DNA of 64,000 bases from Lachnospiraceae bacterium (GTDB taxonomy: Bacteria > Bacillota > Clostridia > Lachnospirales > Lachnospiraceae), in contig JAFWZV010000016.1 in the NCBI GenBank assembly GCA_017517305.1, positions 18,200-82,199 of the forward strand, read 5' to 3'. Position numbers and translations under genes: made by a program. Numbering within the stretch: the stretch's first letter is position 1; each line of letters starts with the position of its first letter. The notes beneath the pieces were generated by a model, which saw only the letters and a program-made list of their open reading frames with translations, was not told the origin of the DNA and searched no databases. This document shows, piece by piece, positions 8,152 to 15,939 of the stretch.

Positions 8152-8208
8152 TCCGTAATTAGTTTATATTTGATATATTTAAGTAAAGTATAATGCTAAT
8201 TACGGAGG
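8152..8208 (+). promoter_or_regulatory. Inverted repeat that could hide the kinase ribosome binding site
   Basis: TCCGTAATTAG (8152-8162) is perfectly complementary to CTAATTACGGA (8196-8206). The right arm includes the first three bases of the GGAGG Shine-Dalgarno (8204-8208) of the sensor kinase. The 33-nt loop is AT-rich. Confidence 0.45.
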
Positions 8209-8214
8209 ATGAAA

Positions 8215-9543
8215 ATGACAGTTCTATTTTATATTATAACTGATATATTCCATATTATATCCATATTTTTATTATGTACGGTATTGTTCAAATTTAAGTT
8301 ACAGAATAGAGTGAAAAATAGGATATATAAACTTATTATCACAACAGTTATACTGATATTGTCTATAAGTATATATTTGATGAATAACTTAATAGCAAAA
8401 ACAATATTATCTACATTAGTAATTGTTGTCATACTATGTTTTAGTTATGATGAAAAGAAATTAAATATTGTTGTATCTGGTTTGTGGATAATGACAATAA
8501 TAGCAATGCTTGAAACTATGTCTATCATTCTTCTTGAATTGATAGGGAAATTGGTGGGATATAACAATGATGTTTTATTGAGATTATGTGTATCTGTGTT
8601 TGATTTCTTTTTAATTGTAATTTTTGGGAAGATATATAACAAGCAATACAGACGAAGCATAAGTTCGATTGGTATATGTAACATATTAGCATTTACTGCA
8701 TTGACGTGTATTGATACAATTATAGTGATGTTTTTAGCAGTTATTACACGTGTGGAAAAGCAAGTAACCAACCAGATGGTATTTTTCATCGCATTCATCC
8801 TAGTCATACTTGGCCTATTCCTCCAGCTAGGCGCTGTAATTCTAATTCTAGTTCAACGAAACGTCTACAAAGAGGGTCAACAAATCACCGAAAAGTACCT
8901 AGAAGAACAAAAGGGTCACTATCAATACCTGGAACAGCGTGAAATCGAAACCAAGAAGTTTAGACATGACCTAAGAAGCCATATGGGGTTGTTATCAGTA
9001 TTGGTCAAAGAACACAAATATGACGAATTCGATAAGTATGTTGATAAAATTAATATTAAGATTGATAGCTTTGGTAATAATGTCACAGTTCAAAATGGTA
9101 TAGTTGATGCCGTCATTAATAAGTATTATTCAGAGGCCACTGCTAATAATGTTAATATGGAGGTAAAAGGCCGTTTCCCTAGCGATTGTGAGATTGATGC
9201 ATACGATTTATGTACAATATTTTCAAACGTTTTGAGCAATGCAATAGAAGCGACCGTAGAGTCAACGAATAAATGGATGAGTGTTGATTGCAGATACACT
9301 GATGATAACATAATAGTTGTGGTGAAGAATTCATTTGATAACACAAATCAAGTAAGAAATGGTAAGGCGAATACCCATAAGAAGGATATCAATAATCACG
9401 GGTTTGGTCTTGAGAATGTGAAGGAAAGCATCAAAAAATATAACGGTATATGGGACATTGATATACAAGAGGATGTATATTCTATAACAATATCATTTAA
9501 TTATGATAGACTGGAAGGAAATTATGAAGATAGCGATAATTGA
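8215..9543 (+). CDS. AgrC-like sensor histidine kinase (GHKL family)
   Basis: 442 residues from ATG 8215, preferred over the ATG at 8209 because GGAGG (8204-8208) abuts the earlier one but sits 6 nt before this one. The first 215 residues are mostly membrane segments (about six), then a linker helix, the phospho-acceptor box KKFRHDLRSHMG (His251), the N-box IFSNVLSNAIEA and a G-box NHGFGLENVKES. AgrC-type kinases sense exported peptides at the membrane and phosphorylate a LytTR regulator; that regulator gene overlaps this one by 20 bp. No agrB/agrD lies near, so the signal comes from elsewhere or is not a peptide. Confidence 0.88.
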   Translation: MTVLFYIITDIFHIISIFLLCTVLFKFKLQNRVKNRIYKLIITTVILILSISIYLMNNLIAKTILSTLVIVVILCFSYDEKKLNIVVSGLWIMTIIAMLETMSIILLELIGKLVGYNNDVLLRLCVSVFDFFLIVIFGKIYNKQYRRSISSIGICNILAFTALTCIDTIIVMFLAVITRVEKQVTNQMVFFIAFILVILGLFLQLGAVILILVQRNVYKEGQQITEKYLEEQKGHYQYLEQREIETKKFRHDLRSHMGLLSVLVKEHKYDEFDKYVDKINIKIDSFGNNVTVQNGIVDAVINKYYSEATANNVNMEVKGRFPSDCEIDAYDLCTIFSNVLSNAIEATVESTNKWMSVDCRYTDDNIIVVVKNSFDNTNQVRNGKANTHKKDINNHGFGLENVKESIKKYNGIWDIDIQEDVYSITISFNYDRLEGNYEDSDN

Positions 9544-10225
9544 TGATGAACAACATTGGAGATATTCGGCAGAACAGATTGTAAGCAAATATTACGCTAA
9601 TGTTGAGGTAAATATAGACATCTATGAAGATGGAGAGCAATACTTAAAGAGCAAGGTAAAATATGACATATCATTTGTGGATATAGAGATGCCTGGTGTG
9701 GATGGGTTTACCACCATAGAGAGGGCGAGAGAATATAATCCGGAAGGGATATTTATTATATTAACCACTCACACTGAGATGAGTCGTAAAGGTTATCTGG
9801 TTAATGCATTTAGATACATTGACAAGCTCAAGCTGGTGGATGAAATGATTGAAGCCATGAGGTCCGCAGAGATACTGTTGGGACGTAACAGAAAGATTGA
9901 AGTAAACATCACAGATGTTGGAATACGTAAATTAGTATTGAAAGATATAATTTATATCGAAACAGAAAAGCATCATATTCTGGTGCACACAAATGAAAAA
10001 ATTATACAATGTAATAATACTATGAAAGAAATGGAAGCAATACTTGACGCAAGTTGGTTCTTCAGATGCCACAATTCATACATTGTTAATCTGGATGAAA
10101 TATCCAGGGTTGATAAGAAAATTATTTATTTAAAAAATGGAGATAACATCGACATAGCACAGAGAAAGGCTGCAGAATTTAATAGAGCTTACTTAAAGAG
10201 ACAATATGAATGTGGGAATGCATAG
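9524..10225 (+). CDS. LytTR-family response regulator (AgrA-like)
   Basis: 233 residues from ATG 9524 (GGAAGGAAA just upstream), overlapping the kinase. Receiver domain at 1-120 with acidic pair D7/D8, phospho-acceptor Asp53 in FVDIEMPG and a Lys in FRYIDKLKL; LytTR DNA-binding domain at about 130-230 (LKDIIYIETEKHHILVHT, FFRCHNSYIVNLDEI). It should bind paired 9-bp direct repeats about 21 bp apart, and two such pairs flank the operon (7969 and 10272). Expected job: activate its own operon and the XRE-helicase transcript. Confidence 0.9.
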   Translation: MKIAIIDDEQHWRYSAEQIVSKYYANVEVNIDIYEDGEQYLKSKVKYDISFVDIEMPGVDGFTTIERAREYNPEGIFIILTTHTEMSRKGYLVNAFRYIDKLKLVDEMIEAMRSAEILLGRNRKIEVNITDVGIRKLVLKDIIYIETEKHHILVHTNEKIIQCNNTMKEMEAILDASWFFRCHNSYIVNLDEISRVDKKIIYLKNGDNIDIAQRKAAEFNRAYLKRQYECGNA

Positions 10226-10227
10226 AA

Positions 10228-10257
10228 AGTCACCGGGAATGAACGGTGGCTTTTTTG
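10228..10257 (+). terminator. Terminator after the response regulator
   Basis: AGTCACCG pairs with CGGTGGCT around a short loop and is followed by TTTTTTG. It separates the two-component operon from the next LytTR-type promoter. Confidence 0.8.
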
Positions 10258-10271
10258 TTGTCAAAATACAT

Positions 10272-10338
10272 CACTTACGCAAAACGAACTATCACTTATG
10301 CAAGGGTAGTTGAGTGAAACCCTAGAAGTAGATAGAAT
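10272..10338 (+). promoter_or_regulatory. Second LytTR-type repeat pair and promoter, upstream of the XRE gene
   Basis: CACTTACG at 10272 and CACTTATG at 10293, 21 bp apart, match the pair at 7969/7990 base for base including the flanking AACTAT and GCAA. TTGAGT (10310-10315), a 17-bp spacer and TAGAAT (10333-10338) form the promoter, with the same 17-bp offset from the second repeat to the -35. Confidence 0.65.
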
Positions 10339-10387
10339 GAATAATAAGTCGAAATGGGTAGTTTTATGTATTGTGGGAGAAGAGTAT

Positions 10388-10699
10388 ATGTTTGATAAAA
10401 AGGCGTGCGGACGCAGGTTAAAGCAGCTTAGAATGGATAAAAATATGCATCAGGATGAAGTTGCTACTGAAATGGGCATTTCTGCAGATACAGTTAGCAA
10501 ATTGGAGCAAGGGAAAAGATCTCCATCAGCTACTATGGTATGTATTTTAGCAAATTACTATAAGACAACAGCTGATTATATTTTATTTGGCGTTGCAAGG
10601 GATGGTTGCGCAGGGAATGAGTGGATAAGTGAGTTATCGGTAGATAAGAGGAGAAGGGTTGAGAGGATGATTGAGGAGTTGAAGGGGTTGGTGGAGTAG
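10388..10699 (+). CDS. XRE-family helix-turn-helix regulator
   Basis: 103 residues from ATG 10388, chosen because GGGAGAAGAG lies 3 nt upstream and the HTH fold starts right after it; upstream in-frame TTG/ATG codons lack a ribosome site. The domain (RLKQLRMDKNMHQDEVATEMG, then ISADTVSKLEQGKRSPS) is a classical Cro/C1-type DNA-binding motif at about residues 8-65. It lies directly downstream of a LytTR-type promoter and upstream of the helicase gene, so it probably tunes the helicase-ATPase module. A 15-bp palindrome just after its stop codon is a possible operator. Confidence 0.85.
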   Translation: MFDKKACGRRLKQLRMDKNMHQDEVATEMGISADTVSKLEQGKRSPSATMVCILANYYKTTADYILFGVARDGCAGNEWISELSVDKRRRVERMIEELKGLVE

Positions 10700-10708
10700 G
10701 GGGGTGTA

Positions 10709-10723
10709 GTATTTATTAAATAC
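10709..10723. promoter_or_regulatory. 15-bp palindrome between XRE and helicase genes
   Basis: GTATTTATTAAATAC is a perfect palindrome around a central T, 48 bp upstream of the helicase start codon. It could be the operator of the XRE regulator or of the S24 domain. It does not resemble the GAAC-N4-GTTC SOS box of Gram-positive LexA. Confidence 0.4.
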
Positions 10724-10770
10724 AAATAATTATTTTAGGCATATTAATAAATCTATAGGTGGTGAATTAT

Positions 10771-13149
10771 ATGGAACAAGCTTTGAGAATAAATTTAAGC
10801 GTTGAGCAGTTAAGGATAGTAAATAGCAAGTCTGTTGGCAGTAGTTTAATAAAAGGTGTGGCGGGAAGTGGAAAAACAACTGTAGCGCTTTTTAAGTTAG
10901 CTAATTTGTTGAGAAATGGATTGGATGGAGAAAAAGTATTAGTGGTGACCTATAATAAAACACTAGTAAGATACATGGAGTTTTTATGTGAAGAGTATGG
11001 AATATCACTTGATTCAAATAATGTTAATATAAGTACCATAGATAGTGTTATTGCAAAACTGTATAATTCCTGTAATGGTAACACTCCAAATGTAGATACG
11101 AAACAACAAAGGGAGATGATGAACTATGCTATTTGGAAAACTGCAGAAAAATTTCCTAATTGTCAAATTATTAATAGTAAAAATTTAAATTTTTTGATAG
11201 AAGAAATACTTTGGATAAAGTGCTGTAGATATATTGATAAAAATGAATATATGAATATTGATAGATTAGGCAGAAATAGTATAGGTGAAAATACATTAAG
11301 ACTTGCTAAGAATTCAGAAAGTCGTGAAGCGATTTTTGAATTGTTTTTACAATATGAAAATTTGCTAAAGAGAAATGGATTAACTGACTATTATTCAAAA
11401 GCATTAAAAACATTGGAACAAATAAAAAGTGATTACATAACACCACAACGATATAGGTATATTATTGTTGATGAAAGTCAAGACTTATCAAGAGTTCAAT
11501 TAGAAATAGTTAAGGAATTATATGATGAAGCACCAGACAGTAATATAATTTTTATAACAGATGTAGCACAGAGTATATATTACCAGTCGTGGTTGTCAAA
11601 ACAAAGTTTTAAAAGTATCGGGTTTGATATGTCAGGTAGGTCAAATATATTATCCAAGAACTATCGAACTACTAAACAAATTGCAAAAGCCTCATATTCA
11701 TTGATAAATAATGATAGTGAGCTAAAATCCAGTAATGACTTTGTAGAACCAGAATTGATTAATAGAGATGGGTTTAAACCTCGATATAGACATTTTTGCA
11801 ACCAAATTGAGGAATTTGATTATGTTTTTCATGAAATAAAAAAGTGTACTAATACACATAATTTAAGAGATATTGTTATTGTTGCAAGAAATAAAGGCTA
11901 TCTAAATAATATGAAACAATATCTTTTAAAAAATAAAGTAGATGCAGAGGTTTTTACTGATAGAAAAAACGATAACGAGGATTTCTTTACATCTGATAGA
12001 GTAAAATTAATAACTATGCATTCTATCAAAGGTCTTGAGGCAAAAGTTGTATTTATTGTTGGTTTGAATAAAGACATAATTCCTTTGGAGTGTGACAGAG
12101 TAGATGCAGAGAGGAAACTGCTCTATGTAGGAATGACTAGAGCAAAGGATATTCTATATTTAACTAGCAATGGAGAAGAATCACAATTTATACATGAGAT
12201 TGATAGTAATATGCTTCAACTGTCAGATGATGAAAAGGAACAATTTCATTGTATATCGATAGATGATTTTTTGTTCTTGGACAAGGTGAAAGATGTTAAT
12301 CAAGTTGAAGAGCAGGTTCGTCAATGGTACCTAAAAGTGTTACAAAACAATTATGGATATTCCGTTGAGCAAATCAGAATTGAGGATGTTATAAAAGATG
12401 GAAGTAAAACCTATTATGTAGATATTGCTGTATATGATGATAATACTTGTGAAAATCCATTTATTTATGTTGAAACAAAATCACCAGGTGAAAATTTACA
12501 ACATGCGTTGAAGCAATTACAAAGTTACAATGAGAAAGGTATCTCTGCCAAGTATTTAGTTGTTACTGATGGAAATATAATATTGGTCAGACGATTTGTT
12601 GATGGAAGGTATATTGCTTGTAATGATATACCTTTAGAAAGATATAAGTTTTGTACTAGCTATAAATATCGTGATATAAAAAATAACGAAGAGTATGAGT
12701 ATGTGGTGGACTCTGACGGGAAAATATATATAAAAAACAGAACACAAAAAATAAATAGTACATTTAATCTATTTATTATTGGTGTGGTAACAGCGGGTAG
12801 GTTACAGTACGCATATAATAATTATTTGGGGACGGAAATTGTTCCAGTAAGAAATGTAGCTGGCTATGAAAAATTCTTTTTGCTTCAAGTTTCTGGAGAT
12901 AGTATGCTAGAGTTCGGAATTGATGATGGTGACACGCTAGTAGTTGATGGTAACCAGTCTGCTCAATATGGAGATATAATTGTAGCCGGTAGCAAAATGT
13001 TAAACGAGGCCACTGTAAAGCAATGTTTGCCATATAGTGATGAATATATAATGCTTCATCCGGGAAATAAAAAATATGAAGATACGTATATTAATGTTAA
13101 TGACTTTTTTGTTAATGGTGTTGTTGTGGGTGTGATAAAAAAGTATTAA
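10771..13149 (+). CDS. SF1 helicase - HsdR_N-like nuclease - LexA/S24 autoprotease fusion
   Basis: 792 residues from ATG 10771 (GGTGGTG 7 nt upstream). Residues 1-480 are a UvrD/Rep-like helicase: Walker A GVAGSGKTT (29-37), DESQD (Asp234), FITDVAQSIY, SIKGLEAKVVFIVG and YVGMTRAKD (452-460). Residues about 530-640 resemble HsdR_N: VDIAVYD with Asp551, then YVETK with Glu568 and Lys570, then a QL..Y helix, a PD-(D/E)xK site. Residues about 660-792 are a complete S24 peptidase: TAG scissile pair Ala675-Gly676, GDSM with Ser711, ATVK with Lys750. The A-G to Ser to Lys spacing is nearly that of LexA. Self-cleavage would free the helicase-nuclease. The next gene follows within 30 bp. Confidence 0.85.
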   Translation: MEQALRINLSVEQLRIVNSKSVGSSLIKGVAGSGKTTVALFKLANLLRNGLDGEKVLVVTYNKTLVRYMEFLCEEYGISLDSNNVNISTIDSVIAKLYNSCNGNTPNVDTKQQREMMNYAIWKTAEKFPNCQIINSKNLNFLIEEILWIKCCRYIDKNEYMNIDRLGRNSIGENTLRLAKNSESREAIFELFLQYENLLKRNGLTDYYSKALKTLEQIKSDYITPQRYRYIIVDESQDLSRVQLEIVKELYDEAPDSNIIFITDVAQSIYYQSWLSKQSFKSIGFDMSGRSNILSKNYRTTKQIAKASYSLINNDSELKSSNDFVEPELINRDGFKPRYRHFCNQIEEFDYVFHEIKKCTNTHNLRDIVIVARNKGYLNNMKQYLLKNKVDAEVFTDRKNDNEDFFTSDRVKLITMHSIKGLEAKVVFIVGLNKDIIPLECDRVDAERKLLYVGMTRAKDILYLTSNGEESQFIHEIDSNMLQLSDDEKEQFHCISIDDFLFLDKVKDVNQVEEQVRQWYLKVLQNNYGYSVEQIRIEDVIKDGSKTYYVDIAVYDDNTCENPFIYVETKSPGENLQHALKQLQSYNEKGISAKYLVVTDGNIILVRRFVDGRYIACNDIPLERYKFCTSYKYRDIKNNEEYEYVVDSDGKIYIKNRTQKINSTFNLFIIGVVTAGRLQYAYNNYLGTEIVPVRNVAGYEKFFLLQVSGDSMLEFGIDDGDTLVVDGNQSAQYGDIIVAGSKMLNEATVKQCLPYSDEYIMLHPGNKKYEDTYINVNDFFVNGVVVGVIKKY

Positions 13150-13178
13150 TTAAGTAATTTAATTATTAGGAGGAACGT

Positions 13179-15527
13179 ATGATAGCAAGTGTAAAAAAAA
13201 TTAAAGATATAGGCGTCTTTAAAGATTACGAACAAAGAAAGACTGGTTTGGTGAGGGATTTTAGAAAGAAAAACTATATATATGGGTTGAATACATATGG
13301 TAAATCTACATTGTGTGATATCTTAAAAGATATTTCAGATGATTCGGTTGAGCGAATAAAAAAAAGACTCACAATACCTAATGGAGTCAATCAAGATGTT
13401 GTTTTGAGTTTGACAGATGGTGTAGGCGTTGTGAAATTAAGTGGAGAAACTTGGTTGAATAACAAATTAAAAGATAAAATAATGGTATTTGATACAGAGT
13501 TTGTGATAAATAATGTTTCTGATGGGACTAAATTAATTGAGGATAGAGCAACCAAGGAAAACTTTACTGAATTTATATTGGGTGATAAAGGTGTTGCCTT
13601 GGCGCAGAAAATAGAAGAACTTAAAAGAGAGGTCAAGGAGGAAAAAGGAAAACTTCAATCGATGACACCCTATTCAAAAAGAGGGGAGAGTGATGCGACA
13701 ATTAAGAAATATGTTAAGTTACAAGTTCAAGAAGAACTTGAGGATTTAGAAGGTTTAAAGGAAGAAATATTAAAGCAAATTAATACTAATAATCAGAGAG
13801 AAAAAAATAGAGCAGATATTAAAGGATATAAAGCTATTACTGTACCTAGTTGTGCTAAGCTAATATCACTAATCAAAGAAATAGAGGGAGTTAAATGTAT
13901 TTTGGAGACAAATTATTCTATGTCTGCCAATACGCTTGTTACTTTTGAGAAACATATAAGAAATGTATGTCATGGAATAAAAGGGGTACAAGAGTGGATT
14001 AGCCAGGGGATCCATTTAATGGATGGTGATACAATATGCCCATTTTGTGGACAGGAAATTGAAGATAAATCCTTGATTAATGCATTTTCAGAGTATATGA
14101 GTGAAGAGTATCAGTTGTTTAAAAAGAATTTGAAGCAAAAAATTCTTGCGGTGAATATTAATTGGGATGTTTTATCTGTAGCTAATGATGTTATGGAAAT
14201 AAAAAAGCAAATTCAAAATGCGGAGAAAATATTCGGGGAAGGTGTTTCATTATGGAATAATGATATAGATAAACTTTATCAAGAAATGATTTTGAAGGAA
14301 AAGAAGTATTGTACTGAGGTTAATGAGTTTAGAGAAAAGGTTAATTTAGCTTTAAAAAATAAAGTCGTATTATGCAATGTGGAAATTGCTCTTGATACAT
14401 CGATTTTAGAGGACATTAAAAGATATTATGATGAAAAATTAGAGTCTATATGTGAGATTGTAAATAGAATTAACGAAGTGATTTATGGCATACAGGCGGA
14501 TATTGATAGTAGCTCTTTTGAGAACAAAAATGCTGAGTTGTTAAAGAAATTGCAAGTCTATGAGCTGAAAATAGAAAGATTAAATGAAAGTAATGATTGT
14601 GAAAAATGGAAAAATCAGTATGCGTTAGTCGAGGACAAGAATAGACAAGTGAAAGAAATGTCAGAAATGCTAGAATTGGATCAAAAAGAATACTTGGATA
14701 TTTATTTTAATACAATTGATGAAATTTTTAGACGATTTGGAGCGCATAAATTCAAAATTGAGAGAGGGGATTTTAGTAATAAAGGGTATAAAAAGATATT
14801 TGGTGTTAAAATCTCATTTAAGAATGTGATATTATCTGAAACAGGTATGACGGAAAGGATTTTTAGTGAATCGGACAAAAGAGCTCTTGCCCTTGCTGTT
14901 TTTATGGCAAAACTTGAATGTATGCCTGAGGATGAAAAGAAAAACATTATTTTAGTGCTCGATGATCCAATTACAAGTTTTGATGATAATAGGATGAGAA
15001 ATGTTGTGAATAATTTGATTAATGTTTCAGATGCAGTAGAACAAACATTTATTTTTTCACATCATTTTATGTTTTCTAAAATGTTCAGTGATAGGTATTC
15101 TGATCAGATTAATTTTTACAAGATAGATCGTATGACGGGGGAGTCTAATGGATTATTTGAAATGAATTCTAGAGAAGAGTTTATGACAGGATTTGATAAA
15201 GCTTATTTACGAGTTGCAAAATTTAACAGTTCAGAAACAAAAGATATGTCAGAAAATGAGTTGAGAATTTTTTTAGAGGAATATTTGAAAACAGTTTTTG
15301 CTAAACAGTATGCTGAACTTAATTTGGAAAAGGAAAAATTAGGAGTTCGAATTGATGAATTAGCAAATCTTGGTTTGATAACGCCTGATGTAAAAACAAA
15401 ATTGCATTATTTCCGAAACGAATTGAATTCGGGCTCTCATACCTTTCAAGATAATACTATTGAAGATGATAGGAACTTTTCTATTGATTTTGTCACATAT
15501 TTATTTGATAATGTTCATATGGGATAG
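13179..15527 (+). CDS. AAA_13 zinc-hook ATPase, RloC/PrrC-like candidate effector
   Basis: 782 residues. Walker A GLNTYGKST (36-44), a long coiled coil interrupted by a zinc-hook CPFCGQ (Cys287, Cys290), ABC signature FSESDKRALAL (about 562-572), Walker B LVLDDPITSFD (Asp595/Asp596) and a switch His in FSHHFMF. The C-terminal ~100 residues carry R696-x3-E700 (LRIFLEEYL) and, 54 residues on, His754 in RNELNSGSH; this resembles the Arg-x3-Glu...His arrangement of the tRNA anticodon nucleases PrrC/RloC (inference; the spacing differs). RloC is known to couple zinc-hook ATPase sensing of DNA damage to tRNA cleavage. It is the evident partner of the helicase fusion, 29 bp upstream, with TTAGGAGG before the ATG. 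Confidence 0.8.
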   Translation: MIASVKKIKDIGVFKDYEQRKTGLVRDFRKKNYIYGLNTYGKSTLCDILKDISDDSVERIKKRLTIPNGVNQDVVLSLTDGVGVVKLSGETWLNNKLKDKIMVFDTEFVINNVSDGTKLIEDRATKENFTEFILGDKGVALAQKIEELKREVKEEKGKLQSMTPYSKRGESDATIKKYVKLQVQEELEDLEGLKEEILKQINTNNQREKNRADIKGYKAITVPSCAKLISLIKEIEGVKCILETNYSMSANTLVTFEKHIRNVCHGIKGVQEWISQGIHLMDGDTICPFCGQEIEDKSLINAFSEYMSEEYQLFKKNLKQKILAVNINWDVLSVANDVMEIKKQIQNAEKIFGEGVSLWNNDIDKLYQEMILKEKKYCTEVNEFREKVNLALKNKVVLCNVEIALDTSILEDIKRYYDEKLESICEIVNRINEVIYGIQADIDSSSFENKNAELLKKLQVYELKIERLNESNDCEKWKNQYALVEDKNRQVKEMSEMLELDQKEYLDIYFNTIDEIFRRFGAHKFKIERGDFSNKGYKKIFGVKISFKNVILSETGMTERIFSESDKRALALAVFMAKLECMPEDEKKNIILVLDDPITSFDDNRMRNVVNNLINVSDAVEQTFIFSHHFMFSKMFSDRYSDQINFYKIDRMTGESNGLFEMNSREEFMTGFDKAYLRVAKFNSSETKDMSENELRIFLEEYLKTVFAKQYAELNLEKEKLGVRIDELANLGLITPDVKTKLHYFRNELNSGSHTFQDNTIEDDRNFSIDFVTYLFDNVHMG

Positions 15528-15708
15528 AAAAATACAAGAAAGATATATATTATTCTGAAACGAGAAAGGACATTAGAATAAATTAGTACATCGTATCCAA
15601 AAGAATTCAAGTTTATGGATTGAAGGTGAGAATTATTATTTGTGGTGAAATGAGATTTGATTTTTCATAGCATATAAGGGCGTAATAAGTATGATTTGTT
15701 GGGATTTT

Positions 15709-15737
15709 TTTAAACAGCATAGCTATAATGCTATAAT
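15709..15737 (+). promoter_or_regulatory. Promoter of the ASCH leader transcript
   Basis: TTTAAA (15709-15714), a 17-bp spacer and a consensus TATAAT (15732-15737). The expected start lies at about 15744, right at the foot of a long hairpin. Confidence 0.55.
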
Positions 15738-15747
15738 AGAGAATAAA

Positions 15748-15861
15748 AAGATACAGTAAGTAAGCTTTGGCTACCCTGGTAGTTAAGTCCTTACTTATGT
15801 ATCTTAATCTTAAGAAAGTATACCTTGTTGTTTTTATTGTGTCAAGAATAAAAACAACAAG
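15748..15861 (+). ncRNA. Structured leader RNA (two strong hairpins) upstream of the ASCH gene
   Basis: Hairpin 1: AAGATACAGTAAGTAAG (15748-15764) pairs with CTTACTTATGTATCTT (15790-15805) with one bulged base; inside it CTAC/GTAG can form a small apical stem. Hairpin 2: CTTGTTGTTTTTATT (15824-15838) pairs perfectly with AATAAAAACAACAAG (15847-15861). A good promoter sits just upstream, and the ASCH start is about 80 nt downstream. It could be a cis-regulatory leader or an independent small RNA; no known riboswitch class is recognised. Together with the spacer from 15528, this accounts for the 412-bp gene-free stretch. Confidence 0.5.
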
Positions 15862-15939
15862 ATAGATAATACAAATTGGTAAGACCACCATATTTGTTTT
15901 TGGAGTAACAGCAAAAAAATATTCACAAGGAGCATTTCC

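Noticed and set aside
10771-15527. Ordinary Gabija system
   Set aside because: The ATPase has a zinc hook and lacks a visible Toprim/OLD nuclease domain, and the helicase carries HsdR_N-like and S24 domains not found in GajB.
15613-15891. 92-codon minus-strand frame between the ATPase and ASCH genes
   Set aside because: Its sequence is the antisense of the structured leader and AT-rich spacer; there is no ribosome site and no recognisable protein.
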